NCBI GenBank assembly: GCA_029983755.1
Contig: JASBYX010000001.1
Span: forward strand, 62,001-126,000
Direction of reading: 5' to 3'
Origin: Anaerovoracaceae bacterium
Lineage (GTDB): Bacteria > Bacillota > Clostridia > Peptostreptococcales > Anaerovoracaceae
Length of the DNA: 64,000 nt
Shown here: piece after piece, positions 18,591 through 26,607 of the stretch
How positions within the stretch are numbered: position 1 is the first letter of the stretch
How the letters are laid out: the number at the start of each line of letters is the position of its first letter
Translations under genes and position numbers: made by a program
Notes under the pieces: generated by a model
Seen by the model: the letters and a program-made list of their open reading frames with translations, nothing else
Database searches by the model: none
Told to the model about the DNA's origin: nothing

Positions 18591-19768
18591 TAATTCCACC
18601 CCTTCTCTTCGTTAATAGGAGATATCTCCCTCAATTTAATTACTATATTTTTCAATTCATCAACTACATAGTCTACATCTTCTTTAGTTGTAAAGTCACC
18701 AACTGTCATCCTAACAGTGCCGTGAATTTTCTCCCAAGGAACACCCATAGCATCGAGTACATGTGATGGCTTGAGTGACTTGGAAGAGCAGGCAGAACCT
18801 GTAGAAACGGAAATCCCCTTCATATCGAGCAAAATCAACAATGACTCTCCCTCAATAAAATCAAATGTTACATTTAAGTTCCCGGGGTGTCTATGCTTCA
18901 TTGTTCCGTTGACTTCTACATCAGGAATCTCAGATTTGATTCTCTCAAGAAGATAATCTCTCATTTCAGAAGAGTGCTTAACATGCTTATCAAAATCTCT
19001 CTTTGCTATCTCAGCTGCTTTTCCAAAACCAACGATGCCCGGAAGATTTTCTGTTCCAGCACGTCTTCCCATTTCCTGTGCTCCGCCGTGAATGAAGTTA
19101 GTAGGTCTCATTCCCTTCCTGATGTATAGGGCACCCATTCCCTTTGGTCCGTAAATCTTATGGGCAGACATTGAGAGGAAGTCAACTCCAAGAGCTTTTA
19201 CGTCAATAGGAACATTACCAAGAGCCTGTACCCCATCCGTGTGGAATGGAATCTTGTGTCTCTTGGCAATTCCTGCTAGTTCTCTGATATCCTGAACCGT
19301 TCCAACTTCATTGTTAACCAGCATTATTGATACCAGTATAGTTTTGTCAGTTATTGCATCTTCTAGATCCTTCGGGTTAACTCTACCCTCCGAATCTACT
19401 CCCAAATAGGTAACTTCATAGCCATGTGCTGCAAGGTATTCACATGTGTGCAATATGGCATGGTGTTCTACTTTAGTTGTAATTATATGGTTACCCTTAC
19501 CTTTTTTCTTCATGGCATCAGCCATTCCTTCCAGCGCCCAGTTATCTGCTTCTGTTCCGGAACCGGTGAAGAAAATTTCTGAAGGATCTGCATTAATCAA
19601 ATCTGCTAATTGCTTTCTGGCTTTATCTATTGCAGCCTTCGAGTTTAGTCCACCCGAATATAGGCTTGATGGATTCCCATAGTTTTCCGTAAAAAACGGT
19701 ATCATTTCCTGCAACACTTCGTCTTTGACAGGAGTTGTCGCAGAATAATCTAAATATACCTGTCTCAT
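18590..19768 (-). CDS. nifS: Cysteine desulfurase, IscS/NifS type
   Basis: PLP enzyme that takes sulfur from cysteine for Fe-S clusters and tRNA thiolation. The 392 residues include EVEHH-like VEHHAILHTCE near 105, the PLP lysine in SMSAHKIYGPKG near 205, and the catalytic Cys in STGSACSS near 330. An AAGGAG box precedes the ATG. It heads the nifS-nifU-mnmA set. No iscR repressor gene is next to it; the upstream neighbour is a DUF896 gene. Confidence 0.96.
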   Translation of the reverse strand: MRQVYLDYSATTPVKDEVLQEMIPFFTENYGNPSSLYSGGLNSKAAIDKARKQLADLINADPSEIFFTGSGTEADNWALEGMADAMKKKGKGNHIITTKVEHHAILHTCEYLAAHGYEVTYLGVDSEGRVNPKDLEDAITDKTILVSIMLVNNEVGTVQDIRELAGIAKRHKIPFHTDGVQALGNVPIDVKALGVDFLSMSAHKIYGPKGMGALYIRKGMRPTNFIHGGAQEMGRRAGTENLPGIVGFGKAAEIAKRDFDKHVKHSSEMRDYLLERIKSEIPDVEVNGTMKHRHPGNLNVTFDFIEGESLLILLDMKGISVSTGSACSSKSLKPSHVLDAMGVPWEKIHGTVRMTVGDFTTKEDVDYVVDELKNIVIKLREISPINEEKGWN

Positions 19769-19840
19769 ATACTCACTCCTTCTTTTATATGCTCTACCTA
19801 ACTTATACCAAAATACATGGAAATTAAACGAGCATTTAAC

Positions 19841-20089
19841 TTATTTTTTAATCATATCAAGGTGATTTCGCAAGTTAGCTTTGAATGAGTCAATATACTT
19901 TCGTCTTAAAATTTTCTGTTCTTCTGCTTCCTCTTTAGTTAGGCCTGACGAGGACTTTGCCTTTCTGGCAAGCTGATTGATTCCTTGTATTTCTTCGTCG
20001 GTAACACGCTCAAAATTCTTGCCTGTGTTATTGCCGTTACTATTTGATTTGCCTTTGCTATTTCTCTTGATTGCTTTGCTTTCTGTCAT
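19841..20089 (-). CDS. DUF896 (UPF0291) small protein
   Basis: An 82-residue protein. The C-terminal 50 residues (DEEIQGINQLARKAK, LTKEEAEEQKILRRKY, then IDSFKANLRNHLD) match the UPF0291 family, known in Bacillus as YnzC and YneB-type SOS-linked small proteins. The first 30 residues are a basic, Asn/Gly/Ser-rich extension not typical of the family. The ATG at 20089 follows GGAGG by five bases. It lies 29 bases after the Spo0A-like gene and 72 bases before nifS. Molecular role unknown. Confidence 0.85.
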   Translation of the reverse strand: MTESKAIKRNSKGKSNSNGNNTGKNFERVTDEEIQGINQLARKAKSSSGLTKEEAEEQKILRRKYIDSFKANLRNHLDMIKK

Positions 20090-20118
20090 GCATTCCTCCG
20101 TATACATTCTTCTAAGTT

Positions 20119-20916
20119 TTAATTATTGATGGACATTCTAATATAATCGGATATTCTAAATATGAATTCCTTGGGGGTCATCTTCTTGTTTAAATTATAC
20201 CCACGAAATATCAACTTGCCATACTTTCCACTTCGAAAGTCAGCCATGGATACAGTCTTGCTTATCAGGGAGCTGATAGATCCCATAGGCCTCTTGTAAT
20301 ACGTGGAAAGATCAACAATTATTCCTTTAAGCTGATAGTCATACTTTTCCTTTTCAAAAATACTTATCAGTATAGCATGTCTAAGATAGGTGGCACCCTT
20401 ATATCTTTGATTAATACCTAAGTCATTAAGAATATTGGTCACTAATTTCTCCGAGTAGGAATATTGGGATACTTTACTAGAACTGCCTTCTATGGAGTGA
20501 ATTAGTACTCTTTCGCTTTCCGGAATGTCACCGTGGCGATAATTCTGAATCCTGGCAATTTCTTTCTCCATAAACTCAAAATCTACAGGTTTCAACAAGA
20601 ATGATATTCGACCCATATCCATGTTTTCTAAGAAAACATCAAATTCCTGAATAGAAGAAATAAGGATTATCCCGGGGGAATCATTTGACTTTTCCTTGAA
20701 ATAAAAGTTCCTCGCAATATCTGTTCCGTTCACATTTGGCAACACTGCCTCAAGGATAAGAATATCAACGTTCTTTTTCATTAAATTTTCCTTGCAGTTC
20801 TTACCACTTCTCAATTTAAATAATAGGTCATACTTATTAGAGTGCTTTGAGAAATGATCCACAAGGTGGCCATATAAAGGTGTGTCATATATGGCTAGAC
20901 CAATTTTCGTAATCAT
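20119..20916 (-). CDS. Spo0A-like response regulator with a degenerate receiver
   Basis: A 265-residue two-domain protein. Residues 1-125 look like a receiver fold, ending in FLLKPVDFEF with the conserved Lys, but the phosphoacceptor position in VDILILEAVLPNVNG is Glu56, not Asp, and the N-terminal acidic pair is missing. Residues 150-265 (VTNILNDLGINQRYKG, ATYLRHAILI, STYYKRPMGSISSLI) resemble the Spo0A C-terminal DNA-binding domain. The GGAG box sets the start at 20916. The regulator is probably not controlled by ordinary phosphorelay. No sporulation genes surround it, so its role need not be sporulation. Confidence 0.78.
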   Translation of the reverse strand: MITKIGLAIYDTPLYGHLVDHFSKHSNKYDLLFKLRSGKNCKENLMKKNVDILILEAVLPNVNGTDIARNFYFKEKSNDSPGIILISSIQEFDVFLENMDMGRISFLLKPVDFEFMEKEIARIQNYRHGDIPESERVLIHSIEGSSSKVSQYSYSEKLVTNILNDLGINQRYKGATYLRHAILISIFEKEKYDYQLKGIIVDLSTYYKRPMGSISSLISKTVSMADFRSGKYGKLIFRGYNLNKKMTPKEFIFRISDYIRMSINN

Positions 20917-20952
20917 TTCATCTCCATGGTTTCCCTTGCACCGCATAAGAAA

Positions 20953-20981
20953 CTTATCTATTGATAAGCTACTGATGTCAA
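20953..20981 (-). promoter_or_regulatory. Promoter and operator-like palindrome of the Spo0A-like gene
   Basis: Perfect TTGACA (20976-20981), 17-base spacer, then GATAAG (20953-20958). A perfect hairpin-type palindrome CTTATC-AATA-GATAAG (20953-20968) covers the -10, a good place for a repressor. Confidence 0.55.
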
Positions 20982-21037
20982 GGGCAGTTTTGTTATATAT
21001 TTCGGGAGCTTCTGTGCTCGCTTAATCATAATTAAAA

Positions 21038-21760
21038 CTAGATGGTTATCATGTCCTTCATGCTCTCAAAGCGTTTATCACCTATTCCGCTGACGTTCTT
21101 CAAATCTTCTATCGTTTTAAATCTGCCATTTGTCTTTCTGTATTCTGCAATTCTGGATGCCATAGACGGTCCTACTCCGGGAATATCCTGTAGCTTTGAT
21201 TCATCGGCTTGATTTATATTAATCTTGCCGGCCTGATCCCCGATAGGATCTCCTCCATTTCTAGGTGAATTTTCGCCCTTCTTATAAATATGTATCTTTT
21301 GACCATCGGTCACAATTTCGGCTTTGTTAATACTGCTTAGGTCTGCATCATCAGTTAGACCTCCAGCTTGGGCAATAACTTGAAAAACTCTATCTCCGTC
21401 CTTTATCTTGTAGACACCTGGTTTTTTTACCTCTCCTTCAATATCAACATACATTAAACTTTCTCTATCTAAATCACCTGCTTTGTCTTGTTTATTCCCA
21501 TTTTTTATTTTATTAAATCCTTTTTTTGATTTATCTTCTAATTTATTATATCCTTTTTTCTGATTATTATTGGCATCATGATGAGCATCTGAAGCTGTTA
21601 CCCCTTTGGCATCCTTAGAAATCTTCAAGTTATCATCTTTATCCCCATAGGTAAAAAACAGAAAAGCAGCTACACCTATCAACAAGATAATTGCAACTGC
21701 TTTAATATATCCACTGTAATCTTCCCAAAAGAAACTGACTTTCCTAATAATCGACCTCAT
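21038..21760 (-). CDS. comEA: ComEA-like DNA-binding protein
   Basis: Membrane-anchored DNA receptor-type protein of 240 residues. There is one N-terminal transmembrane segment (AVAIILLIGVAAFLFF near residue 25), then a Lys/Asn-rich linker, a SLBB domain (YVDIEGEVKKPGVYKI near 105) and a C-terminal helix-hairpin-helix pair (LQDIPGVGPSMASRI near 190) that binds double-stranded DNA. The start at 21760 is chosen because GGTGG precedes it. comEB and comEC are not adjacent, so competence cannot be claimed from this gene alone. Confidence 0.88.
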   Translation of the reverse strand: MRSIIRKVSFFWEDYSGYIKAVAIILLIGVAAFLFFTYGDKDDNLKISKDAKGVTASDAHHDANNNQKKGYNKLEDKSKKGFNKIKNGNKQDKAGDLDRESLMYVDIEGEVKKPGVYKIKDGDRVFQVIAQAGGLTDDADLSSINKAEIVTDGQKIHIYKKGENSPRNGGDPIGDQAGKININQADESKLQDIPGVGPSMASRIAEYRKTNGRFKTIEDLKNVSGIGDKRFESMKDMITI

Positions 21761-21782
21761 GTGATCACCACCCATTTTTTTA

Positions 21783-21805
21783 CATTATTTTACTGTAAAA
21801 TAATG
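21783..21805. repeat. Perfect inverted repeat at the end of the TIGR03936 gene
   Basis: CATTATTTTA and TAAAATAATG arms of ten bases around CTG, overlapping the stop codon at 21790. It has no U-run on the minus strand, so a terminator function is doubtful; it might stabilise the 3' end. Confidence 0.5.
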
Positions 21806-22509
21806 GATTTGTCAACTCTATCTTCAAGAATTATTCTCTCTCTACATATTTTTGCAGTTTCAATTATTGATTCCCCGTTCTTTAAGCCACAAAATTCCAC
21901 AAAGGATTTAAATAACACTTCAGGGTTCAAGTTTGAATTACTTCCGCAATCCACCTGAAATTCTATTGTTCTATCATCATTTAACTTCATCCAGTGTATC
22001 TTGTCTTTAATCTCAACCCTGACCATTTTCTTTGTCTTTTTCTGCCTTCGCAAACCGTAAATGTTTTCTTGAGCAAGAAAATCTTCCAGTTTATTTTGAG
22101 AAAGCAAAACACCTTCTTCGGAGAGGGATATTTTGTACACTGCGGCCTTTGTAGATGCAGAAAGGCTTTTCACGTTGTCAGGCATAAATCCGGCTGCTGT
22201 TATCTCAATTCCCTTGGGTAAATTTTCATTCAAGGAGTTTTTCACAGATTCCGGGGTGCTTTTTGAGATAAGTTCAACCTCCATGAATTCTCTGAGGCCG
22301 GTGTATCCCAGGGATAATGGTTGGGCCAAGGCGATCTTCGGATGAGGATTGAAACCTTTGGAATATGATATTTTAAAGCCGGCGCTTTTCAGGGTTCTTC
22401 TAAACATTCTTTGAAGATCTAGATGTGAAATGTATATCATCAGACCGGTTTTTTTGAAAGTGAAAATGTAACGGTTGACATTACCTGAATCAGTTATTGT
22501 CATTGGCAT
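21790..22509 (-). CDS. TIGR03936/DUF2344 radical-SAM-linked protein
   Basis: A 239-residue protein matching the DUF2344 family that is always paired with, or fused to, the TIGR03960 radical SAM protein. The conserved N-terminal block FTFKKTGLMIYISHLDLQ and the SKGFNPHPKIALAQPLSLG segment are clear. It overlaps the upstream radical-SAM gene by 20 bases and has a GGGGAGG box five bases before the ATG at 22509. The biochemical role is not established. Confidence 0.9.
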   Translation of the reverse strand: MPMTITDSGNVNRYIFTFKKTGLMIYISHLDLQRMFRRTLKSAGFKISYSKGFNPHPKIALAQPLSLGYTGLREFMEVELISKSTPESVKNSLNENLPKGIEITAAGFMPDNVKSLSASTKAAVYKISLSEEGVLLSQNKLEDFLAQENIYGLRRQKKTKKMVRVEIKDKIHWMKLNDDRTIEFQVDCGSNSNLNPEVLFKSFVEFCGLKNGESIIETAKICRERIILEDRVDKSIILQ

Positions 22510-24352
22510 ATATTCCTCCCCATTTACATTCAACTTTTCTGTTTACACCACAGCCGACGCATCCATATCTGCAGTCCCAAGTGATGATGCCTTCTTCAGC
22601 TCGCTTCCACTCTTTCCATAGAAATTCTCTAGTCACTCCACTATGGATTTTGTCCCACGGTAAAACTTCGTTTTCATGTCTTGACCTCTGTGCAAAAAAT
22701 GAGCTGTCAATGCCTGCATTCTTTGCTGCTTTATCCCATTTTTCCTTAGAAAAATGTTCGCTCCATCCGTCAAACTTACAGCCTAGCTTATGGGCTTCAA
22801 GGAGGAGATCACAGATACGCCTGTCCCCTCTTGCCAGTATTCCTTCGATCACAGAAACCCCATCATCGTGATAGTTGAATTTGACTCCTTTGATTCTGAG
22901 TTTTTCCTGTAAATATCTATGTTTATCCCTGAAGCTTTCTACTGTATCTTGTCCGACCCATTGAAATGGCGTATGGGCCTTGGGAACAAAGTTCGAAACG
23001 CTGACAGTAACGTTGAATCTTCCTCCTCTGCCACTTTCTCTATGAATTTCCATGATTTTTCGGGCGATATCCGCAATGCCGTCAAGATCCTCGTAAGTTT
23101 CTGTGGGAAGACCTATCATAAAATAAAGTTTGACAGTTCTCCATCCAAGTTCAATAGCCTGTGAAACTGCTTCAAAAATATCATCTTCGGTAATTCCCTT
23201 GTTTATGACATCTCTTAATCTCTGAGTTCCTGCTTCCGGAGCAAATGTAAGGCCGCTTTTTTTGTAGCCCTGAATCTGTTCCAAAACGTTGAATGAAAAT
23301 GTGTCAAGTCTAAGGGAAGGTAGAGAAAGGGAAACATTTTCTTTCTTGCAATAGTCCATAAGTTCCGTTGCAAGAGGTTCGAAGCAGCTGTAATCGCTGG
23401 TTGAAAGAGATAGAATTGAAAGTTCATCGTGCCCGGTACTCCTTAGCTGATTCTTTGCAATTTCAATAATTCTATTTTTAGATCTTTCCCTTATAGGTCT
23501 ATATATGATTCCCGCCTGGCAGAATCTGCATCCCCTTGTACATCCCCTAAAAGTCTCCACAACAGCTCTATCATGGACTGTTTCAATCAATGGAACTATT
23601 GGATTTTCAGGGAAATCAACCTGATCAATATCTTTGATAATAGCTTTTTCGATTACGTCATTTGCTTCTTCATAGGTTTTTTCATAAGATTTGATAGTAC
23701 CATCATCATTGTAAATTTCATTGTAAAATTTTGGTACATAAACTCCAAGGTCAGATGTTTTCGAGGCACACTTTAGAAAGCTTTCCTTTGAACCACCACT
23801 TTTTTTGTGATTTTTATATTCCTCTAAAACTTGTACAAGGGCCTCTTCTCCATCGCCTATTATGAAAGCATCTATAAAGTTGGCAAGGGGTTCGGGATTA
23901 AAAGCACATGATCCACCTGCTATGACAAGGGGATGGGATTCATCCCTGTCAGAAGATTTTAAAGGCAAGCCTCCAAGCTCAAGCATGTTGAGAATATTTG
24001 TAAAAGACATTTCGTATTGTAGGGTAAATCCTAATATATCCAATTCTGCCAATGGAATCTTGTTTTCCAAGGTAAATAATGGAAAATTGTTCTTTCGCAT
24101 TATTTCTTCCATATCGATTCCGGGAGCAAATATTCGTTCACAGGAAATCCCTTCTCTGTCATTTACAATATTATATAGTATTTGCATACCCATGTAGGAC
24201 ATCCCTATTTCGTAAATATCCGGGAATGCGAATCCAAATATTAAATCCTGATCATCAGGATTTTTGATTATTGAATTCTTCTCTCCTCCAATATACCTGG
24301 CCGGCTTTTCGACCTTGCTCAAGAAAGTTGTAACATCAAGTTTTCTCTTCAT
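22490..24352 (-). CDS. TIGR03960 family B12-binding-type radical SAM protein
   Basis: A 620-residue radical SAM protein. An N-terminal Rossmann-like B12-binding-type domain precedes the CxxxCxxC motif in RGCTRGCRFCQAG near residue 290. The C-terminus has a Cys-rich CRYGCVGCGVNRKVECKWGG region. In many Clostridia it sits before the DUF2344 gene and near rplU/rpmA/obg, as here. The ATG at 24352 has an AAGGAG box and lies seven bases after the obg stop. The substrate is unknown; ribonuclease G, often next door, is absent. Confidence 0.9.
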   Translation of the reverse strand: MKRKLDVTTFLSKVEKPARYIGGEKNSIIKNPDDQDLIFGFAFPDIYEIGMSYMGMQILYNIVNDREGISCERIFAPGIDMEEIMRKNNFPLFTLENKIPLAELDILGFTLQYEMSFTNILNMLELGGLPLKSSDRDESHPLVIAGGSCAFNPEPLANFIDAFIIGDGEEALVQVLEEYKNHKKSGGSKESFLKCASKTSDLGVYVPKFYNEIYNDDGTIKSYEKTYEEANDVIEKAIIKDIDQVDFPENPIVPLIETVHDRAVVETFRGCTRGCRFCQAGIIYRPIRERSKNRIIEIAKNQLRSTGHDELSILSLSTSDYSCFEPLATELMDYCKKENVSLSLPSLRLDTFSFNVLEQIQGYKKSGLTFAPEAGTQRLRDVINKGITEDDIFEAVSQAIELGWRTVKLYFMIGLPTETYEDLDGIADIARKIMEIHRESGRGGRFNVTVSVSNFVPKAHTPFQWVGQDTVESFRDKHRYLQEKLRIKGVKFNYHDDGVSVIEGILARGDRRICDLLLEAHKLGCKFDGWSEHFSKEKWDKAAKNAGIDSSFFAQRSRHENEVLPWDKIHSGVTREFLWKEWKRAEEGIITWDCRYGCVGCGVNRKVECKWGGIYANDNN

Positions 24353-24359
24353 TGTCTCC

Positions 24360-25652
24360 TTAATACTCGTCATAGTATTCAAACTCATAATCAAAGAGTT
24401 TGATTGTATCTCCTTCTTCCAATCCCATGGCTATAAGTTCATCCATGGCTCCACTCTTTTCAATGTACTTATATAGGTATCTGAGGGATCCCAGATCGTT
24501 GAAATTTGTTGATGCGAATATCTTTTTCAACTGTTTGCCCTCAAGAACATATTTGTTGCCTTCTTTTCTGGTATAAACATTTTTGAAGTCCGGATCATTA
24601 TCATCCACTGACATATCAAAGTATTCAATTTCCGGTTCAGGTAGAGGATTGTGGATTGCTTCGTCCAAAAGTTTCAATGCAGCATCAAGTACAGGTTTCA
24701 CACCAAGATTTAATGGTGCTGATGTTGGGAAAACCTCAATACCCTTCTTGTTAACATAGGCCTTGAATTCTTTGTACTGTTCTGAATCCTCACCTATCAA
24801 ATCTATTTTGTTGGCACATACAATCTGAGGCTTCATGCCAACCTGTTTGCTGTATAATTCAAGCTCTTTATTTATTTTGTCAAAATCTTCTATTGGGTTT
24901 CTTCCTTCACTTCCGGAAACATCCACAACGTGAATCAGAACTTTAGTTCTCTCAATATGTTTGAGGAACCTCAGGCCTAGTCCTATTCCCTTGTGTGCAC
25001 CTTCAATAATTCCGGCAATGTCAGCGAGTACAAAACTCCTGTCATGAACTTCCACCACACCTAGATTTGGCGCAATTGTTGTGAAATGGTAATTTTCAAT
25101 TTTAGGTTTAGCAGAGGTCGTTACAGCCAAGAAGCTGGATTTTCCTACATTTGGAAATCCCACAAGGCCAACATCCGCCAAAACCTTCAGTTCCAGGATT
25201 ACATCTCTTTCCACAGAAAAACCACCGGCTTGGGCGAAGTTTGGGGCCTGTCTTACAGAGTTCTTGTATTTGTCGTTGCCCTTTCCACCTCTGCCACCCT
25301 TTGCAGCTATGAAGGTTTGTCCATCCTCCACAAGGTCAACCATGAGTTTTCCACTTTCTGCCTCGATGATCTCTGTGCCCACTGGAACTTTAATGATGAG
25401 ATCTTCACCCTTTTTCCCGAACTTCTTTTTTTTCATCCCGTCTTGACCATTCTCAGCTTTGTACTTGGTCTTATATCTAAAATCCATCAAGGTACGGTAG
25501 TTCCTATCCGCTTGGAATACAACATTTCCGCCGTTACCCCCATCTCCTCCGTCAGGACCTCCTTCAGGTACGAAAGGTTCTCTTCGGAAAGAAACAGCGC
25601 CGTCTCCACCTTTTCCGGAGATTATATGAATCTTTGCTCTATCTATAAACAT
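24360..25652 (-). CDS. obg: GTPase Obg/CgtA
   Basis: Ribosome-assembly GTPase of 430 residues. The glycine-rich Obg fold occupies residues 1-155, with REPFVPEGGPDGGDGGNGGN. The G domain has G1 GFPNVGKSS near 165, G3 DIAGIIEGA and G4 NKID. An OCT-type C-terminal domain ends in an acidic tail. The start at 25652 has a GGAGA box. It follows rpmA but is separated from it by a terminator hairpin. Confidence 0.97.
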   Translation of the reverse strand: MFIDRAKIHIISGKGGDGAVSFRREPFVPEGGPDGGDGGNGGNVVFQADRNYRTLMDFRYKTKYKAENGQDGMKKKKFGKKGEDLIIKVPVGTEIIEAESGKLMVDLVEDGQTFIAAKGGRGGKGNDKYKNSVRQAPNFAQAGGFSVERDVILELKVLADVGLVGFPNVGKSSFLAVTTSAKPKIENYHFTTIAPNLGVVEVHDRSFVLADIAGIIEGAHKGIGLGLRFLKHIERTKVLIHVVDVSGSEGRNPIEDFDKINKELELYSKQVGMKPQIVCANKIDLIGEDSEQYKEFKAYVNKKGIEVFPTSAPLNLGVKPVLDAALKLLDEAIHNPLPEPEIEYFDMSVDDNDPDFKNVYTRKEGNKYVLEGKQLKKIFASTNFNDLGSLRYLYKYIEKSGAMDELIAMGLEEGDTIKLFDYEFEYYDEY

Positions 25653-25666
25653 AAAGTCTCCAATCA

Positions 25667-25696
25667 ATTAAAAAGGGTCCTACAGAGGACCCTTTT
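25667..25696 (-). terminator. Terminator/attenuator between rpmA and obg
   Basis: Perfect ten-base stem AAAAGGGTCC / GGACCCTTTT with a six-base loop, followed by TTTTTAA on the minus strand. It lies seven bases after the rpmA stop, so obg receives only readthrough or has its own start. Confidence 0.85.
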
Positions 25697-25702
25697 GCAT
25701 TC

Positions 25703-25963
25703 TTATGCTTCTTTTGGATATACGCTAACCTGCTTCTTGGTTTTACCTTTACGCTCAAACTTAACGTTTCCATCTATTGTTGCAAACAAAGTGTCGTCTC
25801 CACCTTTGCCTACATTGTTACCAGGATGAAGTTTAGTTCCTCTCTGTCTTACAAGAATGCTACCAGCACTAACAAACTGACCGTCACCTGTCTTAACGCC
25901 TAAACGTTTCGACTCGGAATCTCGACCGTTCTTAGAGCTACCTACTCCCTTTTTACTTGCCAT
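25703..25963 (-). CDS. rpmA: 50S ribosomal protein L27, unextended type
   Basis: An 86-residue L27 beginning [16 protein letters not shown]. Most Firmicutes make L27 with an N-terminal extension ending in LQFFA-like sequence that the protease Prp removes; here the mature end is encoded directly. The rest ([20 protein letters not shown] and [18 protein letters not shown]) is standard. An AGGAGGTGAC-type box precedes the ATG. It is co-transcribed with rplU, 23 bases away. Confidence 0.98.
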   Translation of the reverse strand: MASKKGVGSSKNGRDSESKRLGVKTGDGQFVSAGSILVRQRGTKLHPGNNVGKGGDDTLFATIDGNVKFERKGKTKKQVSVYPKEA

Positions 25964-25986
25964 ACCAGGTCACCTCCTTGTTTCTC

Positions 25987-26490
25987 TTATTTCAAAGCTT
26001 CTTCGATAGTTTCGATGATGACTGCCTTAGTAGCTTTCTCATCGATTTCAATATTTCTCTCCTTAGCAAAAGCGATAAGCTCATCCTTCTTCATGGACTG
26101 AGACACCTTAGCTTCAGAAGCATCCTTCTTGTCTTCAGCCTTCTTCTCTTCAGCTTTTGGAGACTCTTTCTTTACAGGCTTATCACCTGAAAGATTGATT
26201 TTAACTTCTGTATACGGTTGCCTGTGACCCTGCTTCTTCCTAGAGTCCTTCTTTGGCAGATATTTGAAGATAACAACCTTATCTCCCTTGCCGTGCTCAA
26301 CTACTTCAGCAGCCACCTTAGCACCATCGATGTATGGAGTACCAACCTTTACATCGGCTCCTTCACCCATCATCAGTACATTTTCAAAGTGGATAGTGTC
26401 ACCAACCTGAGCACTGATCTTCTCAATACGAAGAACATCACCGTCAACAACTCTGTACTGCTTTCCACCTGTTTCGATAATTGCGTACAT
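25987..26490 (-). CDS. rplU: 50S ribosomal protein L21 with C-terminal extension
   Basis: Residues 1-102 are a standard L21 (MYAIIETGGKQYRV, FKYLPKKDSRKKQGHR). A further 65 residues follow: a Lys/Glu/Ala-rich linker, then about 35 residues (MKKDELIAFAKERNIEID, then KATKAVIIETIEEAL) that look like an HeH/SAP-type two-helix motif. L21 is usually about 103 residues. The ATG at 26490 has GGAGG nine bases upstream; the open extension to 26550 is leader RNA, not protein. Confidence 0.95.
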   Translation of the reverse strand: MYAIIETGGKQYRVVDGDVLRIEKISAQVGDTIHFENVLMMGEGADVKVGTPYIDGAKVAAEVVEHGKGDKVVIFKYLPKKDSRKKQGHRQPYTEVKINLSGDKPVKKESPKAEEKKAEDKKDASEAKVSQSMKKDELIAFAKERNIEIDEKATKAVIIETIEEALK

Positions 26491-26568
26491 TATAAATTTC
26501 CTCCTCTTACCAGTCTCGCCATCAGGGTATGTTTTCCATTTTAAACCCATTATGAGCGGCTAACTATG
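26491..26568 (-). ncRNA. L21-type ribosomal protein leader
   Basis: The 5' leader of rplU resembles the L21 leader autoregulatory RNA: AGCCGCTC near its start, GGGTTT pairing with ACCC, then TGGCGAGACTGG just before the ribosome-binding site. The assignment is from motif memory, not a covariance search. Confidence 0.55.
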
Positions 26569-26570
26569 TA

Positions 26571-26599
26571 ATTATAGCATTTTTATCCGGCTGTGTCAA
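26571..26599 (-). promoter_or_regulatory. Consensus promoter of rplU-rpmA
   Basis: TTGACA (26594-26599), 17-base spacer, TATAAT (26571-26576) with a TGC extended -10: a perfect housekeeping promoter, lying just after the recA stop. The perfect match fits the high demand for ribosomal protein. Confidence 0.9.
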
Positions 26600-26607
26600 G
26601 GGCTAAT

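Noticed and set aside
20982..21037. GAGC/GCTC hairpin after comEA as a terminator
   Set aside because: The stem has only four pairs and no U-run follows.
25086..25829. 247-residue plus-strand open frame opposite obg/rpmA
   Set aside because: It lies wholly antisense to obg and rpmA, which are certain genes. It has no ribosome-binding site and no recognisable protein motif.
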